A stretch of 31,322 nt of DNA from a virus. The notes below the pieces were generated by a model. The model did not search any database, was not told the origin of the DNA, and saw only the letters and a list, made by a program, of their open reading frames with translations. The DNA lies in the IMG/VR virus record IMGVR_UViG_3300005288_000102, positions 1 through 31,322 of that record. The stretch is one strand, 5' to 3'. A program made the position numbers and the translations under genes. Of this stretch, positions 8,116 to 15,905 are shown piece by piece (position 1 is the stretch's first letter; each line of letters starts with the position of its first letter).

Positions 8116-9107
8116 AGCGTGCGCACCTCGACCTCTACGACCGTGCAGAACGGAGCCTGCGAGGCCGTGCACACGATCGGCGCGGCCGGCTCGAGGATCT
8201 CGAGACGAATAGCGCCGGCAGCGTGCAGGGTGTAATCGATCCAGGTAAGGTCGACGCGACCCTCGAGCCGGTGACAGGCCGTCGCGTAGGCCTGTAGCTG
8301 AGCCACAGCAGCAGCCTCAGTCAGAGCCGAGTCAGGCCCCGAGTTGATGTAAGCGATCGCGCGGATCTTGTAGTTAGTGATCTGCGCGGACTGGACCAGC
8401 ACCTGGTCAGTCTCCGGTTTCACGTCCGGCCGACTGAAATGCGATCGGACGGCGCCGAGGAGCGTTTCCGATGCCGTGCCGTCACCATCACGCGACAGCA
8501 CCGTCACCATCACCTGCCCGGGGGCCGTGCGGCGGCCGTTGCCGTCTTTGACCTGCGCGGCGAAGCCGTCAGGGCTGAACGTGTAAGTCACCGTTACCAC
8601 GCCGCCAGTCACTGGCTCGACCGACACTATCGGGCGCTCGCCCAGCGTCAGCACCTCGCGCCGGTACTGCATGCGCGAGCCAGCTGCTGGTGCGTGCGGC
8701 GCCAGGTAATAGCGCAGCCTGGCGTCGCCATCGGACTCCATCACCGGCAGCACAGGCGGGAATGCCGCCGGGTCACCTGGTGTAATGACCTGCCGCTCGA
8801 GGCCCATGTCGGCCAGCCTGGCGTCAAGGTTCGAGCCGTTGGCCCACCACGCAAGCATCTGCTTTATGCGGGCGTTGTATTTGCGTTCGTGCGTCTGCAG
8901 ACGAACCGTAAAGGCCTCGAGCGCCATGGTCAGCAGCTCGCTTTCGTTCTGCAGACTGACCTCGAGCTTTGCCGCGTTCTCAGGCGATCGGGCCGCCACA
9001 TACTCGACAACAAACGCCTTGAATTCAGCGAGCAAGGGCTCGAATTGCTCGACCTTGACGATTTCCGGCTCGGCCAGCTGGTTTTGCCCAGGGATAAGCA
9101 TGCTCAA
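8112..9107 (-). CDS. Baseplate assembly protein gpJ-like
   Basis: A 331-residue wedge protein. The N-terminal region reads LAEPEIVKVEQFEPLLAEFK, then RLQTHERKYNARIKQMLAWW and GSNLDARLADMGLERQVITP, which is the gpJ/gp47 family layout. A beta-rich centre with a RRTAPGQVMVTVLSRDGDG segment and a C-terminal domain with TDQVLVQSAQITNYKI follow. The start overlaps the gpW stop by four bases (ATGA). Acts in the baseplate with gpV, gpW and gpI. Length is close to P2 gpJ (302 aa). Confidence 0.92.
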   Translation of the reverse strand: MSMLIPGQNQLAEPEIVKVEQFEPLLAEFKAFVVEYVAARSPENAAKLEVSLQNESELLTMALEAFTVRLQTHERKYNARIKQMLAWWANGSNLDARLADMGLERQVITPGDPAAFPPVLPVMESDGDARLRYYLAPHAPAAGSRMQYRREVLTLGERPIVSVEPVTGGVVTVTYTFSPDGFAAQVKDGNGRRTAPGQVMVTVLSRDGDGTASETLLGAVRSHFSRPDVKPETDQVLVQSAQITNYKIRAIAYINSGPDSALTEAAAVAQLQAYATACHRLEGRVDLTWIDYTLHAAGAIRLEILEPAAPIVCTASQAPFCTVVEVEVRTL

Positions 9108-9436
9108 GTGGTCACCTCAAAAGTCATTTGGCGGTTTTTCCAGGTGCCAGCCAGGCGCAGGCTCAGACCGGTAGCGCCGCGCGTGGCGACGATCGTGTCA
9201 GGCGCAAAGTCGCCGATACCGTTTGCCTCGTTGCAGAACGCCTCAGCCGCGTAGCTCTGAGCCAGGATCAGCAAGTGGTCGCCCTGACTCTTTGCCAGCA
9301 GCGAATAGAGCTTGCTGCCGTACAGGGGGCGTTTCTGGCGGGTGCCGAGGGGAGTTGTCAGGGCGCGTTTCGCGCGCTCGACGAACTGAGGCCAGTCGTC
9401 AACCGTGGCCCCGGTGTCTCTGTCGATGCCGATCAT
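9104..9436 (-). CDS. Baseplate wedge protein gpW-like (gp25 family)
   Basis: A 110-residue protein of the gp25/gpW lysozyme-like wedge family. It begins MIGIDRDTGATVDDWPQF and contains LTTPLGTRQKRPLYGSKLY, the family's most conserved block (TP.G.R..RP.YGS). The end reads LRLAGTWKNRQMTFEV, the terminal strands. Length is near the usual 110-115. It couples sheath initiation to the baseplate. Adjacent genes are gpV and gpJ. Confidence 0.93.
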   Translation of the reverse strand: MIGIDRDTGATVDDWPQFVERAKRALTTPLGTRQKRPLYGSKLYSLLAKSQGDHLLILAQSYAAEAFCNEANGIGDFAPDTIVATRGATGLSLRLAGTWKNRQMTFEVTT

Positions 9437-9446
9437 TTGGGGGCCT

Positions 9447-10106
9447 TTAGGCGGTGCTGATTACGCGCCCCTGGTGATCTACTTTAGGGCCGGTGAAGTG
9501 AATCCCTTGCGCGTCGACCAGGACGCTACTCGCGCCGATCGTCAGCAGGGCCGTTTCGGTTGTCATCGCGAGCTTCGCCGCCCCGATCTGCAGGAGCGCC
9601 GACTCAGGCGTCAGCGAGAGTTTTGCCGCCTGAATGACCAGCTCTATAACCGCCTGTGAGGCTGTCACAGACGTTTGCCCGTTTTGCCAGCTCAGCGTAT
9701 GGCTTGCGTGGTCGTAGCTGCTTTGCGTGCCGTCCGGATACGTCCGGCGGTGCAGCTGCGCCTCTGTCGATGCCGGCGGGAACTGATCGGAGATCAATCC
9801 GCACAGCGCGACTGAGTGCGCGCTACCGTCGCCGCCGCCGTAGTTGATAAGCAGGCATTGCTCGCCAGCCGAAGGGTGCCGCGTCTCGCTGATTTCGCCA
9901 GCGCTGGGGCTCATGTACTTGACCCACGGCGTCATGAGATCGCCATGCTTGACCTTGCAGAGCCCAGCCGCCGGGTTGACCTGGTCAACGATGCCGATCC
10001 GATTATGGTTTTCGGCGCGGCGCCGTATGTCCTCGATCTCAGTCTCGAGCTCTGCCAGGCGCTCGATCAGCGGCTCGAGCTTTTGATTTACGAAAGCGTC
10101 GAACAT
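9447..10106 (-). CDS. Baseplate spike protein gpV-like
   Basis: A 219-residue spike protein. An N-terminal helix (MFDAFVNQKLEPLIERLAEL) is followed by an OB-fold-type segment with NRIGIVDQVNPAAGLCKV and GEQCLLINYGGGDGSAHSVA. The C-terminal ~90 residues contain short repeats with alternating hydrophobics (KLSLTPESALLQIGAAKLAM, then TETALLTIGASSVLVD), expected for a triple-stranded beta-helix needle. The terminal metal-binding HxH motif known from P2 gpV is not seen. Order V-W-J-I is that of P2. Confidence 0.9.
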   Translation of the reverse strand: MFDAFVNQKLEPLIERLAELETEIEDIRRRAENHNRIGIVDQVNPAAGLCKVKHGDLMTPWVKYMSPSAGEISETRHPSAGEQCLLINYGGGDGSAHSVALCGLISDQFPPASTEAQLHRRTYPDGTQSSYDHASHTLSWQNGQTSVTASQAVIELVIQAAKLSLTPESALLQIGAAKLAMTTETALLTIGASSVLVDAQGIHFTGPKVDHQGRVISTA

Positions 10107-10108
10107 GC

Positions 10109-10657
10109 CTACACCTCAAGCTGCTTGTATTGATCTGAATCTGCCAGATCCGGCTGATCGCCTTCGTCCGCCACCCTCCACGCCACCAGCGGCAAACTGC
10201 CGATTACCGGATCTTCTGGCGTGCGATCGCGGCCGATCGCCAGGCGCTGAGTGAAGGCACACCCCCACGCCTCATACCCGCGCTTTCCTTGCTGGAAAAT
10301 CGACGGGGCGCAGTGCATGTTTTCCGGCAAATCGCACTGCCGGCCCGGGAGCCCCCAGCGATTCGAGTCGACCAGGCGCTCGAGCGCGGTGGCCAGGTTC
10401 ATCGCCTCAAGCGGCGCAAACCTTCGCCACCGCGCCACGACCGCGTGCAGCGTCACCGACACGTTGTGAACATGGCGACCGTCTGCCAGTTTCACACCCG
10501 GCCCCGTTCGCTCGATCTCGATCAACACCTCGGCGTCTCCCACCTCCCCGCCGAACTCGTCATAGTTGCTGACGCTCACGCCGAGGCCGGCGCCGTGGAT
10601 CGCGTCGCCGATCGCGAAAAACAGATCGGAGACGTTATTAAGCTGTCTGGAAGACAT
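10109..10657 (-). CDS. Probable tail completion/terminator protein
   Basis: A 182-residue protein, start chosen at ATG 10657 (MSSRQLNNVSDLFFAIGD), which overlaps the gpZ-like stop by about 20 bases; a start at 10675 is possible. The N-terminal helix followed by beta strands (VLIEIERTGPGVKLADGRHV, then VSVTLHAVVARWRRFAPLEA) and the pre-baseplate position suggest a tail terminator of the lambda gpU/P2 gpR-S class. I do not see a decisive motif, so the role is inferred from position and overall shape. Confidence 0.6.
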   Translation of the reverse strand: MSSRQLNNVSDLFFAIGDAIHGAGLGVSVSNYDEFGGEVGDAEVLIEIERTGPGVKLADGRHVHNVSVTLHAVVARWRRFAPLEAMNLATALERLVDSNRWGLPGRQCDLPENMHCAPSIFQQGKRGYEAWGCAFTQRLAIGRDRTPEDPVIGSLPLVAWRVADEGDQPDLADSDQYKQLEV

Positions 10658-11162
10658 GGCGCGCTTCCTGTTCAAAAAGTTCTACAAACCGCTGTTCGGC
10701 GCGCTTTTCCCACTTCTCAAGGGCCGTAACCCCCTCACTCGCCCAGTCTTCCACCACCTTTTCCAGCGGCAGACGCTCGCGCCCCTTGCGCCGCCAGACG
10801 AGCAGGTGTTTCGTTTTCATGGGGGAGATAAACGCGTCTTCGTAGGCGCGGTGCCCAACCGAAACGCCGGTCGGCGTCTGCTTTGGCGTGCCCAGGTAAT
10901 GCACGCTCAGCGGCCGCAGACCGACCCACAATTTGACCTCTTTGGCCGTGGACTGGCTGAAAATGTCGAACCGGTGGCGAATCGGGCTCTGCGCAATGCG
11001 CAGCTCTTTGGCGATTTCCCGGGAGCTGTGCGTGCGCAACCACTGAGCCGTCTTGCGAAGTGCTCGAGCGGCGGCCAAGTCGAGCTTCTTGGCCGCCTGG
11101 CTGACCGCCATGTCGACAGCTCCCCAGCCGTCGACCTCAAACTTTAGTTGGAAGCCCGCCAT
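10638..11162 (-). CDS. Minor tail protein Z-like (gpZ family)
   Basis: A 174-residue protein with the gpZ-family pattern: AARALRKTAQWLRTHSSREI followed by AKELRIAQSPIRHRF near residues 30-70, a beta segment (VKLWVGLRPLSVHYLGTPKQ), and a C-terminal LEKWEKRAEQRFVELFEQEA helix. Family members connect head completion and tail. The start overlaps the preceding gene by ~19 bases. Confidence 0.8.
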   Translation of the reverse strand: MAGFQLKFEVDGWGAVDMAVSQAAKKLDLAAARALRKTAQWLRTHSSREIAKELRIAQSPIRHRFDIFSQSTAKEVKLWVGLRPLSVHYLGTPKQTPTGVSVGHRAYEDAFISPMKTKHLLVWRRKGRERLPLEKVVEDWASEGVTALEKWEKRAEQRFVELFEQEARHVFQTA

Positions 11163-11524
11163 GTCCCGCGCTCTCCAGGAGGCGCCGCGCGATCGCCGTA
11201 GGGCACCAACGTCAGAACGACACGCAGGCGGCCCAGCGGCTCGACGTCACCGATTGAGTATTCCAAACCGTCCGCAATCACCTTCGTCGTGCGCCACTGC
11301 TCCGGCGCTTCACCGCGAGGCAGCTGCAGGTGCCGCTGCTTTGGCGTGCCGCGAGACTGTGCGGCGCCCGGATCGATGCCAGAGCGGTAGAGCCCGCCCG
11401 AGCCGTCCGGCTTACCGAACATGCCGTCGACGTCGCGGGCGTCCCGGCCTGGCTCGATCAGCCGCACCGTGCAGCCGAACTCGTCAGGATCGAAAAACGT
11501 CGCAAAATCGTCATCACCTATCAC
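11144..11524 (-). CDS. Head-tail joining protein, lambda gpFII-like candidate
   Basis: A 126-residue protein starting MIGDDDFATFFDPDEFGCTV. It carries the arrangement seen in FII-type attachment proteins: an N-terminal D..FG segment, a mid GMFG turn, then IADGLEYSIGDVEPLGRLRV near the end. The start overlaps the upstream stop by four bases. It lies between the capsid region and the gpZ-like gene, the head-tail interface position. Assignment is by pattern and position. Confidence 0.6.
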   Translation of the reverse strand: MIGDDDFATFFDPDEFGCTVRLIEPGRDARDVDGMFGKPDGSGGLYRSGIDPGAAQSRGTPKQRHLQLPRGEAPEQWRTTKVIADGLEYSIGDVEPLGRLRVVLTLVPYGDRAAPPGERGTWRASN

Positions 11525-11910
11525 TTGGCGCCGGCCTTCGTGGCCTTGGCCTTCGCTTCCAGGGCGGTGACCTCCTCGGCCAGCTTGTCGCGCTGCTCTG
11601 TCAGTTGCTGCAGCTCGGCGGTCACCTGGCCCTTACTTTGCTCGAGCACAGCGACTTCGTCCTCGAGGTCGCCACGCTGTCGGGCGAGAGCCTCGACATC
11701 GTCACCGATAAGCTCGACAGCGCCCTGATCGAGGCGGTACTGCTCGACCTCCTGTTCGGTCGCATCACGCGCCAAGCGCGAGCCGCGCCAGTCATCACGT
11801 ACCGCCTTTTCCACCTCGAGGACGGTTCCCTCGTGAATTGCATCGCCCTGCAACATCATGTCGGTCAGCAAGACGACGATGTACGTTAAAGCCTGTTGAA
11901 TCTGACTCAT
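11521..11910 (-). CDS. Coiled-coil protein in the head module, function unknown
   Basis: A 129-residue protein. The N-terminal ~50 residues include a hydrophobic IVVLLTDMML stretch and a GDAIHEGTVLEVEKAV segment like the short beta domain of small Mu-type head proteins. Residues ~65-120 form a long predicted coiled coil (heptads in DDVEALARQRGDLEDEVAVL and on) with a Lys/Ala tail. It follows the capsid terminator and is coupled by ATGA to the joining protein. I do not recognise a named family; scaffold or head-completion roles are only guesses. Confidence 0.65.
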   Translation of the reverse strand: MSQIQQALTYIVVLLTDMMLQGDAIHEGTVLEVEKAVRDDWRGSRLARDATEQEVEQYRLDQGAVELIGDDVEALARQRGDLEDEVAVLEQSKGQVTAELQQLTEQRDKLAEEVTALEAKAKATKAGAK

Positions 11911-11929
11911 GGGTTCACCCTATAGGAAT

Positions 11930-11951
11930 AAAAAAGGGGGCCGAAGCCCCC
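11930..11951 (-). terminator. Intrinsic terminator after the capsid gene
   Basis: On the minus strand a GGGGGC/GCCCCC stem with a TTCG loop is followed by six T residues. It lies between the capsid stop (11978) and the next gene's start (11910). Typical of a capsid gene expressed above its neighbours. Confidence 0.9.
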
Positions 11952-11977
11952 AGCACCTGCCCGCTATTTCAGGTTCG

Positions 11978-13867
11978 TTATGCAGCCTTTTTCTTGCCCA
12001 GGCAGAACGACGATTTGCCGCGTACAGTGGCGTCAACGTCCTGGAACACACGAATCACCAGGCCATCGCTACCCGCGAGGGTCGAAGTGTCGATTTTCAG
12101 ATCCAGCACGCCCCACAACCCCATGACCATCTGCGAGAAGTCGCCGAACAGCCAGGCATCGTCAGGCATTTGGTTCGTGTCCTCGGCGCGGTAGCCGTTG
12201 ACCTTCCCGTCTTCCCAGATGGTGCGACCGGTATTGGCGAAACGCTCGGTTTGCTGAGCCAGACCCGCCTGCGTAACGCTGGTCAAATAGCCCAGGGCGC
12301 CGGTCGCGGCGTTGAAGCTCGCCACCTTTGTACGCATGTCCACGGCCTTACCGTAGGTCAGGCCCGGGCCATCGAACTCGACGAGAGGAAGGCCCTGGTT
12401 GAGCAGGCCCAGCAGCTGGTTGCCGGTGCCAGGGCCGCGCAGGCCGCCCAGGTCGATTGCAACGCCGAGACCTTCTACCAGGTCATCGATAATCAGCGAC
12501 TCGATCGAACGCGCCGCCTGCTTGCGCAATTTACGAGTAACCGGAATGCCGCCTGCGATCGTCTTCGGCGACATTGGCAGGGTGGTCAGATCGAAGTCGC
12601 TCAGGCTGGCCTCTTGACCCTCGCCGAGCCACGCAAAGTTGCTACCGCTGATTTTCTTCGGCAGATCGAGATCGCCAACCAGGCCGCCGAGCATCCGCAT
12701 ACCCATCTTCGCCAGCACGGTTTTATTGCGCAGAATGTCGATAAACTCGTCGAGGCGCAGATCCTTGTCCACCAGCGCGCCGCCCTTGCCGGCCTCGCCC
12801 TTGGACATGCCGCGCATCAGCAGATCATGCGGCACATAGAAGCCGCGAGCCTCTTTCTTGGTGGCATCAGCCAGAGCCAGGCTGACATTGCGTTCGAAGC
12901 CCGCCTTGCTCCAGTCGTTGTCCGCTGCAGCGTTGATTGCACGCATCAGCGAATACTGCCCGACCTCTTTTTCGGTCAGGCCAATCGCACGCGACGACAC
13001 GTCCTGCATGAACCCCGGCAGCTCGCGCGCATCTTTTTGCGGATTCAGAGGATTCAGCGGCGCCGAGGAGGGTTGACGCTCCAGAATCAAACCGCGCAGC
13101 TGGTCGGGGCTGTAACCCTTGGTCACCGCTTCCTGCGCCAGTTCCGGCTGATTAAAGCGCTGACCGATGGCGAAGATATCCGCAGTGCGCTGACGCTCGG
13201 CGGCGAGCGCATCAGTGCCAAACGCAATGGACGGCTGAGCGCGGGTTTCCGGAGCTGGATCGACCGCCGGGTTTTGAGTAGTGCCAGACATGTTGTTACC
13301 TCTAACAATAATGGTGTTCGTGGTTGCTTCGTGGGAGCGGCCCAGCCCGACGGTCGGGTCTGCAGGCACGGAGACGCTGGAGACCTCGAAAGGCTCCCAG
13401 CGGGTGACGCGGTAAAATTCCTGATTGCCCTCGGTTCGCTCGAGGGTCATTTCAAGCGGGATGTAGCCGATCGAAACGTTCTGGCGAATGTTGTCGACCA
13501 AATCCCGCCAGATTTTTTCGGCCTCGTCGTTGCGCGAGAGCTTCACCTTGACGTGCAGGCGCCGCTCCTCGAGCCAGGCCTCGAGCACGACGCCGATCTG
13601 TCCCGACCAGGCGTTGTGCTGCAGCAGATACGGCGCGCCGTTGCGCATCCGAGTCAGATCGACCGACGCCTCGCCGTGGTCGAGCACTTCCATGCCAAAC
13701 CAGCGCGCTACGGGGTATTCACTGGAAGCGGAGAAAACAACCGTCCGAGCCTCCTCGTCGATCGTTCCGGAAACAAAAGACAGGTCGCGCTTTAGCTTCC
13801 CGCCTGGAATTTCTCGCAAGACCGGCAGCGGCGCGCCGCTAGTCTTCACTGTCGTCGTGCCGGTCAT
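11978..13867 (-). CDS. HK97-type prohead protease fused to major capsid protein
   Basis: A 629-residue fusion. The start at ATG 13867 has a TGAGGA Shine-Dalgarno and overlaps the portal end by ~29 bases. Residues ~1-180 are a prohead protease of the U35/S78 type: LLQHN around residue 75 gives the catalytic His, and NVSIGYIPLEM gives the catalytic Ser region. From ~193 onwards is a capsid protein with an N-terminal helical delta-like region (ERQRTADIFAIGQRFNQPEL) and an HK97-fold body ending ...DGLVIRVFQDVDATVRGKSS. The protease normally cleaves the delta region during maturation. An internal ribosome site at 13298-13303 could also give the capsid part alone. Fusion of protease and capsid genes is known in other phages. 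Confidence 0.92.
   Translation of the reverse strand: MTGTTTVKTSGAPLPVLREIPGGKLKRDLSFVSGTIDEEARTVVFSASSEYPVARWFGMEVLDHGEASVDLTRMRNGAPYLLQHNAWSGQIGVVLEAWLEERRLHVKVKLSRNDEAEKIWRDLVDNIRQNVSIGYIPLEMTLERTEGNQEFYRVTRWEPFEVSSVSVPADPTVGLGRSHEATTNTIIVRGNNMSGTTQNPAVDPAPETRAQPSIAFGTDALAAERQRTADIFAIGQRFNQPELAQEAVTKGYSPDQLRGLILERQPSSAPLNPLNPQKDARELPGFMQDVSSRAIGLTEKEVGQYSLMRAINAAADNDWSKAGFERNVSLALADATKKEARGFYVPHDLLMRGMSKGEAGKGGALVDKDLRLDEFIDILRNKTVLAKMGMRMLGGLVGDLDLPKKISGSNFAWLGEGQEASLSDFDLTTLPMSPKTIAGGIPVTRKLRKQAARSIESLIIDDLVEGLGVAIDLGGLRGPGTGNQLLGLLNQGLPLVEFDGPGLTYGKAVDMRTKVASFNAATGALGYLTSVTQAGLAQQTERFANTGRTIWEDGKVNGYRAEDTNQMPDDAWLFGDFSQMVMGLWGVLDLKIDTSTLAGSDGLVIRVFQDVDATVRGKSSFCLGKKKAA
13291..13303 (-). 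promoter_or_regulatory. Internal ribosome binding site for a free capsid protein
   Basis: On the minus strand AGAGGT (13303-13298) is followed by six bases and ATG at 13291, in frame with the protease-capsid gene at codon 193. Translation from here would give a ~436-residue protein starting MSGTTQNPAV, the size of an HK97-fold capsid with its delta region. The site is better than that of the full-length start. Confidence 0.55.
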
Positions 13868-15350
13868 TCGGCGATTCCTCATCAGGGGTTTGCGGCTCGT
13901 CGACGAGCAGCCCAAGCTCGCGCAGGTGCTGTTCCTCGGCTGCGATTTCTTCGAAAACTTCGTCGGGGTCATCGCCGTTGAGGCGGATGTAGTGAGATCG
14001 GGACTTGATGCGGCCCTGCACGCTTTCGCGGGCCGCCTTGGAGTCCTTCAGCGGGTCGACCCAATCCCAGCCGCGCGGCTGCCAGGTCATCTCGGAAACG
14101 CGCTGCAGGTCGCGCGGCGGGATCTTGATCGCACCGCTCAGAAACGCGCTGTTAAACCACTCGTCGCCCAGGCGCTTGAGCAGGGAGCTAATCGTGAATT
14201 CCTGAACGCACTTGTAAAAATCGCGTTCGTCGATTTCACCTGATCGGAGCGACGAGTAATTCACGCCCTCGAGATCGTTGGCCAGACGGTTGTAACTCGG
14301 GCCAAGGCCCGCAGCACTGCCGCGCAGGGTGTCTTTCACGAATGGCGCGTAGTCACTCGCCGGGATGCTGTTTTGCGCCGGCACATAGTCCAGACCGTAG
14401 GCCATGACTTTTGCGGTACCGGCTTCCACTTCCTCGAATACCGGGGCGTCCTGGCCTTCGTCTGGCGGGTCGAGCCATTCCGCGTCCTGCTTGAAAAAAC
14501 CGGTGATCTTCGACGCGTGCTCAGCCTTGACCATCGTCGAGCTACGAAACTCGCCCAGATGATGGATATCGACCGCCGCCGCATGCGTCCAGGTGAAGCC
14601 TCGCGACTGGTGCGGTCGCCACGGGTCGAAGGTATGGATCAACTCGCTGGCCAGGATGCGCGTGTAACGCTCCTCAGCACTGCGAATCACGTCGCCCGGG
14701 TGATCGTTGAGCATCCAGTAAGCGACAGGGCGTTCCCAGGAATCGAACTCGACGCCCATCCGGATACGATTACCGTTGTCCAGGAGCGTGTTTAGATGCA
14801 GATCCAGCCGATCGGCCTCGAGGATCTGCACGGCAAACCCCCAGCGGTTCGGCCAGTTGCGCACCAGGCGCACCAGCACCTCACCATCACGGGCCAGCGT
14901 CTCGATCCAGAGCCACAGGAACGTGACAAAGTCGAGCTTACCGGTCACGTCGAAGTTGCCCATTTCGCCGAACTGCGCGAATTCTTTCTCGATCAAACGA
15001 CGCGTCGCGCGATCGGATTTCCCATCCGGCAGCACCGCCTTTGACTGCAGGCGGATACCGTAAGGCCCGATTACGTTCTGCCTCAGCAACCGATAAAAAC
15101 GCTTGAGGTACGACGTGTTGATCGACTGCTCGCGAGCTCGCTGGCGCAGCGTTTCGTGATCGCGAAAAATCGCCTGATTCGCATCAGCCGCGCTTTGTCG
15201 ATCTGACCAGGACGCCGTCAGACGACCGCCGCCGGCCATCTTGAAACTACGTTTCAGCGTCGGCTCTACTCGGCCAGCAGGCGCCGCCGGATCAGGCGCG
15301 CGCTTGCCGCCGCCTCGCCACCGGGAGAAGGCTTGTTTGAAGGGATTCAT
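13839..15350 (-). CDS. Portal protein (lambda family)
   Basis: A 503-residue portal. A basic N-terminus (MNPFKQAFSRWRGGGKRAPD) precedes the lambda-portal pattern SINTSYLKRFYRLLRQNVIG at ~95-115, the clip/stem regions with VTFLWLWIETLARDGEVLVR and LEADRLDLHLNTLLDNGN, and HTFDPWRPHQSRGFTW at ~240. The C-terminus is acidic (PDEESPNDRHDDSED). It forms the dodecameric ring at the packaging vertex and binds TerL. The start lies three bases after the upstream stop. Length agrees with family (~500). Confidence 0.93.
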   Translation of the reverse strand: MNPFKQAFSRWRGGGKRAPDPAAPAGRVEPTLKRSFKMAGGGRLTASWSDRQSAADANQAIFRDHETLRQRAREQSINTSYLKRFYRLLRQNVIGPYGIRLQSKAVLPDGKSDRATRRLIEKEFAQFGEMGNFDVTGKLDFVTFLWLWIETLARDGEVLVRLVRNWPNRWGFAVQILEADRLDLHLNTLLDNGNRIRMGVEFDSWERPVAYWMLNDHPGDVIRSAEERYTRILASELIHTFDPWRPHQSRGFTWTHAAAVDIHHLGEFRSSTMVKAEHASKITGFFKQDAEWLDPPDEGQDAPVFEEVEAGTAKVMAYGLDYVPAQNSIPASDYAPFVKDTLRGSAAGLGPSYNRLANDLEGVNYSSLRSGEIDERDFYKCVQEFTISSLLKRLGDEWFNSAFLSGAIKIPPRDLQRVSEMTWQPRGWDWVDPLKDSKAARESVQGRIKSRSHYIRLNGDDPDEVFEEIAAEEQHLRELGLLVDEPQTPDEESPNDRHDDSED

Positions 15351-15353
15351 TGA

Positions 15354-15869
15354 TTACCTCAACCGGTAAAAGACCGGCCGGCCGGTTGGCCAACTGGTGT
15401 TTTTCTCTCGCTGCAGTTCGCGGCGGTACTGCAGGCGCAGCGCGTTCAATTTCTCGATCGGAATCCGGTCGAGCCGCTGCCCGTCGATTTCGTAGCTCTG
15501 CTGATCTTTCGGAATGCGCTTTTCGAGCGCGGCCTCGACCAGGGCGAGCATTTTTTGCGCATGGGTGCGCGCGTCGGTTGGGTCGGCCGTCTCGAGGTTG
15601 GCCATCACGTCCAGGGTGCCGGTGGCCACCGTCAGGCGCTGATCGCCCCGGAAGGCCAGAGCGACCCAGCGGTAAAGACCAGGCGCCCAGCCCGACGTGA
15701 CCGCAGCGCTGACCTCAACCTGGTACGGCGTTGTCTGCAGCGCCTCGACGATTTGACGGCTCGGCCCGCTGAACACGTAGCGCAGCCCCCAGCCGGCAGT
15801 TGCCGGGCGATCGGGCACGTCACGCGACCAGGCGGCAGAGTCGCCGGCATGAATTTTTGTCGGTTCCAT
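15354..15869 (-). CDS. Probable head-tail connector (small protein between TerL and portal)
   Basis: A 171-residue protein, start taken at ATG 15869 (GTG 15878 also possible). The N-terminal ~100 residues form a beta-rich domain, with GLYRWVALAFRGDQRLTVAT centrally. The C-terminal ~65 residues form a gpW-like unit: an AQKMLALVEAALEKRI helix, then SYEIDGQRLDRIPIEKLNAL and a final basic helix. The slot between TerL and portal usually holds gpW-type connectors, so the C-terminal part probably acts at the portal. The N-terminal domain makes it longer than lambda gpW (68 aa). Confidence 0.6.
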   Translation of the reverse strand: MEPTKIHAGDSAAWSRDVPDRPATAGWGLRYVFSGPSRQIVEALQTTPYQVEVSAAVTSGWAPGLYRWVALAFRGDQRLTVATGTLDVMANLETADPTDARTHAQKMLALVEAALEKRIPKDQQSYEIDGQRLDRIPIEKLNALRLQYRRELQREKNTSWPTGRPVFYRLR

Positions 15870-15905
15870 TGGATTCACTCGACGCCGGCAGGCGGCGCCG
15901 AGGCG

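Noticed and set aside
11909-13795. Long plus-strand open frame opposite the capsid gene (628 codons)
   Set aside because: It mirrors the capsid gene's GC-rich codons, has no family pattern and is composed of Arg/His/Leu-rich text typical of shadow frames.
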